A DNA stretch of 64,000 nt from DTU064 sp045588245 (GCA_045588245.1 JAZNDW010000041.1:48329-112328), one strand, 5' to 3'; positions 16,942-25,892 are shown, counted from the first letter of the stretch. The notes: a model not told the origin generated them from the sequence alone. Numbers and translations: made by a program.

Positions 16942-17883
16942 ATGAATAAATCTGCGAAAACGTATATCATTCTTGCCGTGTTGCTCGGCATTTTCGTAAT
17001 TCTTGCCGTTGGTATGGCGATAGGATATAAATTGCTCGGCACCGACAGTTCATTCGAAACGGAAACCGATGCGATATCGGACAGCACTTCTCAAACAGAC
17101 AACACCGATACGGACACCGAAACGGAAACTGATACGGAAACCGAAACTGAAACCGAAGCCGAAACTGAAACTGAAACCGAACAAGATACCGAAACCGAAA
17201 CCGACACAAACCAACAGCCCGATACGCCCGACGATATGGAAACCGTCATTTGCATTGATGCAGGTCACGGATTTGATGACCCCGGCTGTATCAACGATCA
17301 GCTTTATGCATACGAACGTGTTGTCACGCTCGATATCGTGAATAGACTGCAAGAGGCGCTTGCCTCGTATGGCGTCACCGTCATTCTGACGCATGACGGA
17401 ATTGAGTATCCCGATGAAGATACGATCATAAGTATGTCAGATGCGGCAGGAGTTACATATGATGCGAGCCGTATCATCGATAACAACATTTTTTCAGCAT
17501 ACGAACGCATAATTTATGCGAATGCCGTTCATCATGCGATACCGATCGATCTGTTCGTTTCCATACATGTCAACAGTCTTGCAGGACACCCCGAGGTCAG
17601 TCAATACGAGATGTATTATTATGAAGATGTGCCACGCGCCGATATGCTCTATGATATGACGCAAAGCATCCGCGAAAAGCTTGATAATAAGTCAGTTATA
17701 ATCGCAACGGAGGCAGACGAATCGTATACGGTTACAAGATGGGCGGAATTCCCGTCGCTTCTTATTGAAACGGGATATGCAACGAATGCCGACGACGCGG
17801 CGAAGCTCAATTCCGCCGATTGGCGTCAAAGCTTTGCAGAACTACTCGCTATAGAGATCGTTAACGCTTTGAGTGCAGAATAA
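16942..17883 (+). CDS. Membrane-anchored N-acetylmuramoyl-L-alanine amidase (Amidase_3)
   Basis: 313 residues. One N-terminal membrane segment (about 8-30), then a roughly 60-residue Thr/Glu/Asp linker made largely of TE dipeptides, then a zinc amidase domain. Zinc ligands and catalytic residues are visible: His in CIDAGHGFDDPG, Glu in SAYERI, His in FVSIHVNSLAG and Glu in LLIETGYATN. It cleaves the bond between MurNAc and the stem peptide on the outer face of the membrane. The ATG at 16942 is the first methionine; a TTG at 16918 would only add eight residues without a better ribosome site. The linker DNA is a run of six-base repeats (see findings). Confidence 0.9.
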   Translation: MNKSAKTYIILAVLLGIFVILAVGMAIGYKLLGTDSSFETETDAISDSTSQTDNTDTDTETETDTETETETEAETETETEQDTETETDTNQQPDTPDDMETVICIDAGHGFDDPGCINDQLYAYERVVTLDIVNRLQEALASYGVTVILTHDGIEYPDEDTIISMSDAAGVTYDASRIIDNNIFSAYERIIYANAVHHAIPIDLFVSIHVNSLAGHPEVSQYEMYYYEDVPRADMLYDMTQSIREKLDNKSVIIATEADESYTVTRWAEFPSLLIETGYATNADDAAKLNSADWRQSFAELLAIEIVNALSAE

Positions 17884-17887
17884 AAAC

Positions 17888-17918
17888 AAAAGCAGACCAT
17901 TGACGGTCTGCTTTTTTG
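17888..17918 (+). terminator. Bidirectional terminator between amidase and acyltransferase genes
   Basis: AAAGCAGACC-ATTGAC-GGTCTGCTTTTTTG hairpin between two convergent genes. Confidence 0.85.
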
Positions 17919-18926
17919 TCATTCGCCTAACAGTGTGCGTAAGTGCAGCTTACGCACAATAACGGTCAACAGTATCGAGAGGGCAAAAGCCGTAACGGCG
18001 ATACACGATGAAAGTATGATCGGGTTGATACCGAGGGAGCCGAGCGCATAATATAAAACGTATATTATCATCGGGTGAAACAGATAAATGCCGAACGCAT
18101 TTTCCTTGACAAGTTTATATATACGATTGTCTGTAATGGCAGGAAAACGGCAGAGAAGTGCGGTGCAAAGAAGCATTACACCGCCGATGCCGACGAAGCT
18201 GTATATGCGATCCGTTAAGTCGTTTGGATTGTATACAAATTGCAACAACAAAGCGGCAAGCAGTAAAGCACCGACGGGCAGCTGCCATGAATCGGCGACG
18301 CAGAGCTTACCGCAAAAGCGGTTGAAAATGATACCTGCCATAAAAAAGATCTGATAGTTGCAGGCGGCGCGAAGCTGAAATTCCCAAGGCACGAATCGCG
18401 CAAGAAAATATAGCGTCAACGAAAGCAGAACCGCCGCGGCAAGTCCGCCGTTGCCTTTTTTGATGAGAGGGCGGTATACTGCGGACAGCACGAATATAAA
18501 GAACAGCGCGGGAAGATACCATAGATGGCGCGCATTCAGCGCGAGGACGATTCCGCGATAAACGTAATTTACAAGTCCCGAATCCCACAGTCCGAGCATA
18601 AGCATCGTCGGAGTCACAACGAACAGCCCGAAAAAGAGATACGGTATGATGAGGCGTTTGAATTTTGTGAAAATAAACGGTAAGGTGCGCTCATATTTGC
18701 CGAGCTCTATACAGTAGCCGTATACGCATCCGGACAGAAAAAAGAAAAGCGGCATGTGAAATGAATATATGTATTCGGTCAGATATGTCAGCAGACAAGA
18801 CGTGCCCGACACGTCGATGGCGCCGCTATCGGTGTACATCACCGTCGCGTGCGCGACAACGACGAGAACCGTCGCCAATACTTTCGCGGCGTCGTAAAGT
18901 GACGGTCTGTTTGCGCTTTTGTTCAT
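17919..18926 (-). CDS. Acyltransferase family 3 membrane protein
   Basis: 335 residues with about ten hydrophobic segments, typical of Acyl_transf_3 proteins, which O-acylate cell-surface sugars. The opening SLYDAAKVLATVLVVVAHATVMY carries the conserved motif with the catalytic His, and SFHMPLFFFLSGCVYGY matches the second conserved region (FFxLSG). The substrate cannot be told. It lies just left of the TIR-NACHT-LRR gene, transcribed away from it, and could modify the envelope. Confidence 0.88.
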   Translation of the reverse strand: MNKSANRPSLYDAAKVLATVLVVVAHATVMYTDSGAIDVSGTSCLLTYLTEYIYSFHMPLFFFLSGCVYGYCIELGKYERTLPFIFTKFKRLIIPYLFFGLFVVTPTMLMLGLWDSGLVNYVYRGIVLALNARHLWYLPALFFIFVLSAVYRPLIKKGNGGLAAAVLLSLTLYFLARFVPWEFQLRAACNYQIFFMAGIIFNRFCGKLCVADSWQLPVGALLLAALLLQFVYNPNDLTDRIYSFVGIGGVMLLCTALLCRFPAITDNRIYKLVKENAFGIYLFHPMIIYVLYYALGSLGINPIILSSCIAVTAFALSILLTVIVRKLHLRTLLGE

Positions 18927-19021
18927 TTTACACCTCCCATATTTTTAACGATGCTATGATTATATCACTTTTTCCTCTCATTGTACAGTCGCAACTCAAC
19001 GTTATCAAAAAATACGGACTA

Positions 19022-19050
19022 TTGTAAAACATACAAAAAAGATGTATAAT
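19022..19050 (+). promoter_or_regulatory. Promoter of the TIR-NACHT-LRR gene
   Basis: TTGTAA (19022-19027), 17-base spacer, TATAAT (19045-19050), followed by a 40-base leader with GAAAGGAG before the ATG. Confidence 0.65.
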
Positions 19051-19094
19051 TAATTAACTATAGTCTGCTGTCAACCGTTGAAAGGAGTACATAC

Positions 19095-22000
19095 ATGCAA
19101 AAGGGTAACGACGTATTCATAAGCTGGACGGGTAACGATGCGGAATTGCAAAAAGCAATTGCCAAACGCTTGAAAGAAGGAGACATTGGAGTCCTGCTTT
19201 CCGATGAAAAGTGCAGGGGTAACTTCATTGAATGGAGCCGCAAAGCGGCTGTGTCCGCTTCGGTGTTCATGCCAATCATAACGGAGCATTCTTTGATGAG
19301 CGCGGGTATGGCTTGGGAGCGTGATGAGATCGAACGTAAACTTGCCTCAGCAGATGAAGTTGACGAATGGCGGTGCCGCGTTCTCCCCGTTTGTGATTCT
19401 CTTCTGCTTTATAATAAATATGACGGCGAAAGCAAGCTCCGCGATCACTTTATAAGTGCGACTTTGCTTGAATATGAGGACGAAGCGCACACGAAGCTGA
19501 CGGAAAAATGCCTGAACGTGATCTGTGATAAAGTCGCAGATATGATAATGTCGCTTTATTTTGACGTGTACCGTGCCGCGCTTTGCCGCGAATACATAAG
19601 ACTTGTGCCGTACTATAAAAAAATACGGAACAAAAAGGACAGAAGCGTCGATGGCGGCGATCTGTACGTAAACAGATGCCTCACCGAGCTTAATGATGAT
19701 GGGAAGATCGGAGCCACGCACGACTCCGCCCGTGTTCTTTTCGATAACGGTGTTTCGTTCATATATGGCCCTGCTGGTTGCGGTAAAAGCGGATATGTTC
19801 GTCAGATATACGAAAACGCTACGCCCGACGAGCTTGTCATTATGCTTAAATGTACCGACGTTGCCAAGGATAACACGGACATTTTAACGCTGATGAAAGA
19901 GAGAGTCGGTCATTATTGCGGTGTGAAACGCTTTTTTACGGATGCGGCATTCAGGATCCTGATCGGGCAAAAAAAGCTTATCCTTGTGCTTGACGGCATG
20001 GACGAGATCGCCACCGAATCTGCCACGAGAAAGCTTGTCCGAAAGGTCATGGATTATTACGACGTGAACAGCGGGCAAACGTCGCTCATTTTCACGGGAC
20101 GCAACGAAAGCGATTTCAATCTGCTCGGCGATCGCACGAAGTCGGCACACAAATATCGCTTGAATATGCTGACAGATGACGATATCAGACGGCTTGGACG
20201 CAATCTGTTTTTGCTGTTCGGCACGGAAGAAAAGGAAAATGATTTTTACGTCAGCGTTCAGTCACTTGACGAAGAGATCCGCAGAAATCCTCTGCTCTTG
20301 TCACAGCTTGCCATCGTTTACGACGACAAAGGAAGTATACCGCAGACAACGGCGGAGATTTTAGACGCTGTTTTTGCGATAATGCTTGCCAAAGATGAGG
20401 ATCACGACATTACGGGCGTCGGCGGTGAAGTACCTGATGCGATTTATAACGAAATGGTAGGAGCTGACCTATATGACATACTGAAACGGTTTTCACAGTT
20501 GCGTTACGTTCAGATGTCGCTCGGCAAAAAGGTCGGCTTTGAAAAAATTATGAGCCGTGTCCTCAAGGACAAATACAAAAAAGACAACGACGTAACGAAG
20601 AGATATGCAGAGCTGTTAAAAGAATATCTGCAGAAGCGTGCCATCATCGTTGACGATGTTTTTTATCACAAGATGTTCCTTGAATATTTCACCGCCGTCC
20701 GTTATTTTGAGGAAAGCTATGATGAGATATACGAAGAGATAACGAACACCGAACCGATACGCGAGCTGTTCGGTCACTACGGTGACGAAAACTGGTCTTC
20801 TGTGATCAAGCTGTATCTGACAAAAGCGGACAGTATCATGGATGGCGAGCAAACTAAAGCGCTGTATCTGTCGATACTCGACGCCGCCAATATTGAAGAA
20901 TACACGCTGATGTTTGATACCTGCCGCGACCTTATCAACAATAAAGAACCTGCTCAGCTCGTCCTGGTTACAGATATTCTTTCAAAATCCGTAAACGGGA
21001 TTTATCCTGCGTACGGTCCGCTTTTCTGGTACGTTCCCGAATACGGACTTTATGAAGCCGCACTTTTCGCCGCGGAGAGGATTAAAGATGCAAAAGCGAT
21101 ATCACTCGTGCGCGACGTCTCTTTCATTTTCGGCGGTTTCAATATGGTAACAGAGATCAGCCGCCGCATTGACGGTGGGGAGCTGTTTGACGCTGTGAAA
21201 AACGAACTGCACGGTGTAAGACGTGCGCTGTGCGAGCTGTTCTGCCTTGGCGAAACGGAGTACGACGGGGCGGACAATATATATCCGCGGTGCTTTAACG
21301 TCAAAGAAGCGAAGTCGTTTGCAAGCGTCGGACAAGGCGTTTTGGGTAAAATGGACGAGCCGTTTTCTGACGAGCTCGGACTGTATGAGCACGAAGCCGT
21401 AAACCTGCTCGGCGGCGAATATATAGGTTTGATCTCGACCGCATATCAGACGGACAAAATTGAGAGGAAGCTTGCTAAACGCTCCTGTAAAAAGCTGCGC
21501 GGATTGATATTGACACCGACCGAGCACGAAAATATGGATTATATCGCCATTAACCGTTCTCATATCGAAGTCCTTTATATCCCTGAAAATATAAAAACGT
21601 ACAATTACTTCAGCCACCATTGGAAAGACAAAACGTCGCTTATGCGCGACGTGGCAACGTTCGGGGAAGATAAGCTGTATTTTATCGGCGAGGTGACGGT
21701 ACCCGACGGTATAACAGAGATATGTGACAATGCTTTTTACCGTTGCGTGAATCTGAGACGTGTCACACTTCCCGATACGGTAAAAAAGATCGGTAAATGG
21801 GCGTTCGGTATATGCTCTCTACTGACGGAAATAAAGATTCCCGACGGTGTTTCGGAAATTGAGGAAAGCGCATTTATGTTCTGCGGTAAGCTGACGGACG
21901 TTGTGCTTCCGAACAGCATTGTTAAGATCGGCAGTATGGCGTTTTTCGAATGTGATTCTTTGCAGAACATAACTATACCCGACGGCGTGAAAACGATCGA

Positions 22001-23339
22001 CTATAAGGCGTTCGGTCATTGTGATTCGCTGACCGAGATCACGCTTCCGAAGAGCATTGAGGTGATCGGCGACTGGGCGTTTGCATATTGTGCGAATCTT
22101 GAGCGTGCCGTTATCGGCGGAGCTTTGGATATGGGCTTACACGTCTTTGAAAGCTGCACGACGCTGCGAAGCGTTACCATTTCCGAAAACGTCCGTGACG
22201 TCGGCTACTCTGTGTTTTTTCTGTGCTCCGAGCTTTGCGAGCTCACGCTGCCGAAGCGCGTTTCGTATCTTGCTCGTAATTTCTTTGAAACGCACGAAAA
22301 GCTTACAAAGATCACGTTGATCGACGACGATTTGACAAGTGAAACGCTTACCCCCGAGATGTGCAATACCGTCGATCCCGAAGTCGAAGAAATTCTTGAT
22401 GCTTCAAAACAGCCCACATCCGTTACGGTTCCCGACGGGGAAACGGTGATCGAGGACTATATTTTTGGCGGAAATATGGCACTGCAAAGCGTGACTATTC
22501 CCGAAAGTGTTACAAAAATCGGTGTCGGCGCGTTTAATTGGAACGTGAAACTTTCGGATATAACGATTCCTGAAAGTGTCACCGAAATAAGAGAAGAAGC
22601 GTTTCTGTCGTGCGCGAGCCTGCGGACAATAAAGATACCGACGGGGGTTGCGCGCATTGAAAGAGCGACGTTCAAAAATTGTGGTGATCTGCAAGAGGTG
22701 ATACTTCCTGACGGGCTGTTATACATCGGATACGAAGCGTTTGCGGGTTGCGGCAGCCTTGAATCGATAAATCTGCCCGACAGCATCGTTGAGATCGGTG
22801 TCGGAGCATTTGCTGAATGTCACAGCCTGAAGAGCATCGTTATTCCGAACGGTATTCGTGCGATACCATTCGGAATGTTTACGGAGTGCTCGGAGCTGAC
22901 AAACGTCGTTATTCCCGACAGCGTGATCAGGATAGGCTCCGAAGCGTTTGCGTACTGCAGCAGCCTTGAAAGCGTAACCGTACCGAAGGACGTAACGAGG
23001 ATCGACGTCGGCGCCTTCATTGGCTGCGAAAGCCTGATGCATATTGAGCTTCCGTCGGGGCTCACGGAGATCGACGTGGAATCGTTCATGGATTGTATGT
23101 CTCTTGAACGTATCGACATTCCCGACGGCGTTCATAAGATCGGCTATGAAGCTTTCCGTGGTTGCGAATCGTTGCGAAGCATAACAATTCCCGACGCTGT
23201 GCGGATCATCGACGACAAGGCATTCTTTGACTGCCCGTCGCTCGAATCGGTGACGATCGGCTTGCGTTTTGAAGGCAGCATCGATCGCATTTTCGGCAGT
23301 ATCGATAAATCAAAGATACGTTTTATCGCAAATGAATAA
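19095..23339 (+). CDS. NLR-like protein: TIR, NACHT NTPase and BspA-type leucine-rich repeats
   Basis: 1,414 residues, no signal peptide or membrane segment, so cytoplasmic. TIR domain at about 5-130: NDVFISWTGND (beta-A) and GMAWERDEIE, where W74 and E78 match the NADase W-x3-E signature. NACHT-type STAND NTPase at about 215-410: Walker A GPAGCGKS (225-232), Walker B LILVLDGMDE (295-304), sensor-like Arg in LIFTGRNES, then RRNPLLLSQL. A winged-helix/helical region follows, with FYHKMFLEYFTAV (523-535), the motif typical of NACHT proteins. From about 865 to 1400 there are roughly 21 repeats of about 23 residues of the BspA/LRR_5 kind, split in two blocks by a 40-residue insert. Architecture implies ligand-triggered oligomerisation and TIR activation; this is inference. 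Own promoter, single gene. Confidence 0.93.
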   Translation: MQKGNDVFISWTGNDAELQKAIAKRLKEGDIGVLLSDEKCRGNFIEWSRKAAVSASVFMPIITEHSLMSAGMAWERDEIERKLASADEVDEWRCRVLPVCDSLLLYNKYDGESKLRDHFISATLLEYEDEAHTKLTEKCLNVICDKVADMIMSLYFDVYRAALCREYIRLVPYYKKIRNKKDRSVDGGDLYVNRCLTELNDDGKIGATHDSARVLFDNGVSFIYGPAGCGKSGYVRQIYENATPDELVIMLKCTDVAKDNTDILTLMKERVGHYCGVKRFFTDAAFRILIGQKKLILVLDGMDEIATESATRKLVRKVMDYYDVNSGQTSLIFTGRNESDFNLLGDRTKSAHKYRLNMLTDDDIRRLGRNLFLLFGTEEKENDFYVSVQSLDEEIRRNPLLLSQLAIVYDDKGSIPQTTAEILDAVFAIMLAKDEDHDITGVGGEVPDAIYNEMVGADLYDILKRFSQLRYVQMSLGKKVGFEKIMSRVLKDKYKKDNDVTKRYAELLKEYLQKRAIIVDDVFYHKMFLEYFTAVRYFEESYDEIYEEITNTEPIRELFGHYGDENWSSVIKLYLTKADSIMDGEQTKALYLSILDAANIEEYTLMFDTCRDLINNKEPAQLVLVTDILSKSVNGIYPAYGPLFWYVPEYGLYEAALFAAERIKDAKAISLVRDVSFIFGGFNMVTEISRRIDGGELFDAVKNELHGVRRALCELFCLGETEYDGADNIYPRCFNVKEAKSFASVGQGVLGKMDEPFSDELGLYEHEAVNLLGGEYIGLISTAYQTDKIERKLAKRSCKKLRGLILTPTEHENMDYIAINRSHIEVLYIPENIKTYNYFSHHWKDKTSLMRDVATFGEDKLYFIGEVTVPDGITEICDNAFYRCVNLRRVTLPDTVKKIGKWAFGICSLLTEIKIPDGVSEIEESAFMFCGKLTDVVLPNSIVKIGSMAFFECDSLQNITIPDGVKTIDYKAFGHCDSLTEITLPKSIEVIGDWAFAYCANLERAVIGGALDMGLHVFESCTTLRSVTISENVRDVGYSVFFLCSELCELTLPKRVSYLARNFFETHEKLTKITLIDDDLTSETLTPEMCNTVDPEVEEILDASKQPTSVTVPDGETVIEDYIFGGNMALQSVTIPESVTKIGVGAFNWNVKLSDITIPESVTEIREEAFLSCASLRTIKIPTGVARIERATFKNCGDLQEVILPDGLLYIGYEAFAGCGSLESINLPDSIVEIGVGAFAECHSLKSIVIPNGIRAIPFGMFTECSELTNVVIPDSVIRIGSEAFAYCSSLESVTVPKDVTRIDVGAFIGCESLMHIELPSGLTEIDVESFMDCMSLERIDIPDGVHKIGYEAFRGCESLRSITIPDAVRIIDDKAFFDCPSLESVTIGLRFEGSIDRIFGSIDKSKIRFIANE

Positions 23340-23345
23340 AAAAAG

Positions 23346-23379
23346 GTAAGCCAACAGACCGCAAGGTCTGTTGGCTTAC
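23346..23379. terminator. Bidirectional terminator with perfect 15-bp stem
   Basis: GTAAGCCAACAGACC-GCAA-GGTCTGTTGGCTTAC: a perfect 15-bp stem with a GNRA tetraloop, between the stop codons of the convergent NLR-like and VirD4-like genes (A-rich on the left, CGTTTTG on the right). Confidence 0.85.
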
Positions 23380-23388
23380 TCGTTTTGA

Positions 23389-24924
23389 TCAGAATATTTT
23401 TTTGGAAGGACGCATTATATTGTCTTCGCTGAACGTGCCGCTCGTGTCTGCAAAAGGTGCTTTGCTCGGATCGAGTACGATCTGTGACCAAAGCTTTCCG
23501 ACGGAGAATATTCCCACATTCGGGAGCTTGAAGGGCTCCATTCTTGCGATAGGGAAGCCTTTGAACATCTCGTACATATCAATGTCAGCGATCTCCGTTA
23601 TGATGGGATACTGTCTTGCGTGCATGATGAGAGCTTCGCCTTTTTCTTTGTCAAGGCGCTGAAGCTCGGAGACCGAGATCAAGCGGCGCGTGCGGTTGTC
23701 GGAGGTATAAACGGAGCCGCAAAGCTCGCTGATCTCATTCAAAAGCGCAAGCTCCTTTGACGTGAGAAATACCCAGTTGTCGCAGTTGCCCTTGATCGTG
23801 TCCGCGTCCTCGCCGTAGCGGCTCTTGAGCTGATGAATGCTCTGTGCGACGAGATAATATCTCATGTTGCGGCTTCGCGCGGCGGAGATCATGGAGGGCA
23901 TGTCCGGGATCTTCGGAATGTTGCAGAACTCGTCAAGAACGAAATTCACGCGGACGGGAAGCTTCTTGTCGGGCATTTTCTGCGCTTCGTGAATGAGCAT
24001 CTCATAGACTTGCTTGATAAACGTTGTGACAAGGAAATGATACGTCGTTTTTTCATCCGGTACGATGATATATACGGCGGTCTTTTTCTTTCCGAACGAT
24101 CTGATGTCGATGGTGTTGCCCGAGAGCATTTGCGTCAGTTTTTTCTGAGTGTTGAAAATGCGGATCATTCCGAACAGAGTGACGTAAACGCTCTGGCGTG
24201 TTCTTTCCGCACCTGCTAGAACGCCGCGGTAGTTCATTCCCGCAAGAGAATCGGGAGCCATGCGCCGTGATATCTTGTCAAGTATCTGCTCATTTTCTGT
24301 CGCGCAAAGTTTTGCAAGGCTTGCAAGGTTGACCTCCTCGGGCGCTGCCGATTCCATCAAAAGCAGTAGGTTTGCAAGTGCAAATGACGACGCAAGATTA
24401 GGCCACAGCGTGTCTGTCGTTTTATTGAACTGCGGCTCGGAGATCGTGGCAACGAAGTCGTTCAGCATGGAGATAGCTTCTTCCTCTTTGCCCGAATGGT
24501 AAAGCTCGTAGGGGAGCGCCAGCGGATTCCACATATCACCGTAACCGATGTCACGGAAATTCAGCGCGACGATGTCGTAGCCGTTCGCCTTTGCCATGCC
24601 GGCAGTCTTTGCATACAGCTCACCTTTGGGGTCCGTTGCGACGAAGGACTCACCCGCTTTTGCGAAAATGTTTATCATAGGCATACAGAAAAGGCGCGTT
24701 TTCTTTGAGCCTGTTGCACCGAAGATCAGCGTGTGAGTATCTTTGTTGTCAACGTAAGCCTCCTTGCCGTTCGAAAGCAAAGGCAAGCCTGCCGCAGGAT
24801 ACACGTCATCGTAAAGGTCAACGTAGGAGCCCGCTTTTTTGATCTCGTCTGTCGTTGCCCAGCGCGTTTCCTGGTTGTAATTTATGTATCGGTTATATTT
24901 ATAGTTGTTATCCTTCATGTTCAT
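23389..24924 (-). CDS. VirD4/TraG-like P-loop ATPase (orphan)
   Basis: About 511 residues. The ATPase core resembles type IV coupling proteins: TLIFGATGSKKTRLFCMP near 66-83, FVATDPKGELYAKTAGMA, WNPLALPYE, and the highly typical block around 320-370 with NFVLDEFCNIPKIPD, SAARSRNMRYYLVAQSIHQLKS and IKGNCDNWVFL. Two oddities: the N-terminal membrane segments of VirD4 are absent, and Walker A reads GATGSKKT with Lys where Gly is usual. The stop of the upstream AAA gene overlaps the TTG alternative start at 24933; I prefer the ATG at 24924. No relaxase, VirB4 or other conjugation gene lies in the window, so a role in classical conjugation is doubtful here. Confidence 0.8.
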   Translation of the reverse strand: MNMKDNNYKYNRYINYNQETRWATTDEIKKAGSYVDLYDDVYPAAGLPLLSNGKEAYVDNKDTHTLIFGATGSKKTRLFCMPMINIFAKAGESFVATDPKGELYAKTAGMAKANGYDIVALNFRDIGYGDMWNPLALPYELYHSGKEEEAISMLNDFVATISEPQFNKTTDTLWPNLASSFALANLLLLMESAAPEEVNLASLAKLCATENEQILDKISRRMAPDSLAGMNYRGVLAGAERTRQSVYVTLFGMIRIFNTQKKLTQMLSGNTIDIRSFGKKKTAVYIIVPDEKTTYHFLVTTFIKQVYEMLIHEAQKMPDKKLPVRVNFVLDEFCNIPKIPDMPSMISAARSRNMRYYLVAQSIHQLKSRYGEDADTIKGNCDNWVFLTSKELALLNEISELCGSVYTSDNRTRRLISVSELQRLDKEKGEALIMHARQYPIITEIADIDMYEMFKGFPIARMEPFKLPNVGIFSVGKLWSQIVLDPSKAPFADTSGTFSEDNIMRPSKKIF

Positions 24925-24929
24925 ACCCG

Positions 24930-25787
24930 TCAAAATCCGATCTTCTTTGTGCGTTCGATATTCAGTATCATTCTCTTGATGTAATCGCTGTCAACACAGA
25001 AGTCTATGACGTCCTCTGCCGTCAACGGACGATTTGCTTTTTTGCCGTTCGTGTATGCGGTGTAAATGATGTCCTGACATATCATTTTTATTGTTTTATA
25101 TCCGTCGAAATATTTATTTTTGCAAATCAAGCCGACCGAATCGGATATGACGCCTTCGGCATCATCGGAAAGGCTGAATCCGTAAAGCGCCAGGATCTCA
25201 TTTGCGTATATCATATGCTCGTCGAGCGTCGGCGGCTCAATGGTTATCTTTTCAATACGCAAAAACGACGAGATCAGCGATTCCATACGGCTGAGATTTG
25301 CATCGTCCGTGTCTGTGACGGAGAGCACGATGAGCCAGTTATCGCTGTTGTCCGATAGATATTCAAGGAAACTGACGAAATATTTTTCTTCAAAATGCGA
25401 ACGCCACTCGTCAATATCAATATAAATAAGTCCGCGATACTCGCTGCGGAAACCCGCCGCATTCGATATTTCGGACATGAAGCGCTGAATTTCCGAAAAA
25501 TGCTCGTTCGGAGCACAGTAATTCAGCATAAATTCGAGGTACTGAACGTCACCGTAAAAATCGAGCAAATTTTTCTTATTCGTCAGGTATTCGGCAAGCA
25601 ACTGAAGCAGATACGTTCTTCCTGTGCCCGAACGTGAGATCAGGAATATGTCGGGCAAGATGACGGGCAGTCCTGTGGGCTTGCTTTCGATATTCTCGGA
25701 GAGTGCTTCCCATTTTTTGACGAGCTCCTTAAATTCACTCATTCCTTTCTGCTTCAAAACCTTCTGATATACATCCTGTGACGTCAT
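24930..25787 (-). CDS. AAA-type ATPase-like protein upstream of the VirD4-like gene
   Basis: 285 residues with an AAA/ORC-like layout: a degenerate Walker A, SRSGTGRT at residues 51-58 (the usual first Gly is Ser and the invariant Lys is Arg), Walker B GLIYIDIDEW at 120-129, sensor-1-like WLIVLSVTDTD, and a helical lid with a C-terminal LTAEDVIDFCVDSDYIKRMI. The P-loop changes suggest weak or no ATP hydrolysis, so it may be a regulatory or loading partner. Its stop lies at the start of the VirD4-like gene, so the two are translated together. AT-rich by eye compared with the core genes. Function not recognised. Confidence 0.72.
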   Translation of the reverse strand: MTSQDVYQKVLKQKGMSEFKELVKKWEALSENIESKPTGLPVILPDIFLISRSGTGRTYLLQLLAEYLTNKKNLLDFYGDVQYLEFMLNYCAPNEHFSEIQRFMSEISNAAGFRSEYRGLIYIDIDEWRSHFEEKYFVSFLEYLSDNSDNWLIVLSVTDTDDANLSRMESLISSFLRIEKITIEPPTLDEHMIYANEILALYGFSLSDDAEGVISDSVGLICKNKYFDGYKTIKMICQDIIYTAYTNGKKANRPLTAEDVIDFCVDSDYIKRMILNIERTKKIGF

Positions 25788-25839
25788 ATTTTCCGTTCCT
25801 CAACATTCATATTTAATAAAAAATCTGTTATTATATATT

Positions 25840-25869
25840 ATTATATTGTATCGTGTCGGAGTTTGTCAA
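25840..25869 (-). promoter_or_regulatory. Promoter of the AAA/VirD4-like pair
   Basis: On the minus strand TTGACA (25864-25869), 18-base spacer and TATAAT (25840-25845), about 50 bases before the AAA gene start. Confidence 0.6.
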
Positions 25870-25892
25870 CGAAATTTGACACGAGCGCGAAC

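Noticed and set aside
21690..23300. Long run of similar DNA units in the NLR-like gene
   Set aside because: These are codon-level repeats of the LRR, imperfect and in one reading frame, not a CRISPR or satellite.
23389..25787. Integrative conjugative element
   Set aside because: Only a VirD4-like ATPase and an AAA partner are visible; there is no relaxase, VirB4, integrase or attachment-site pair in the window.
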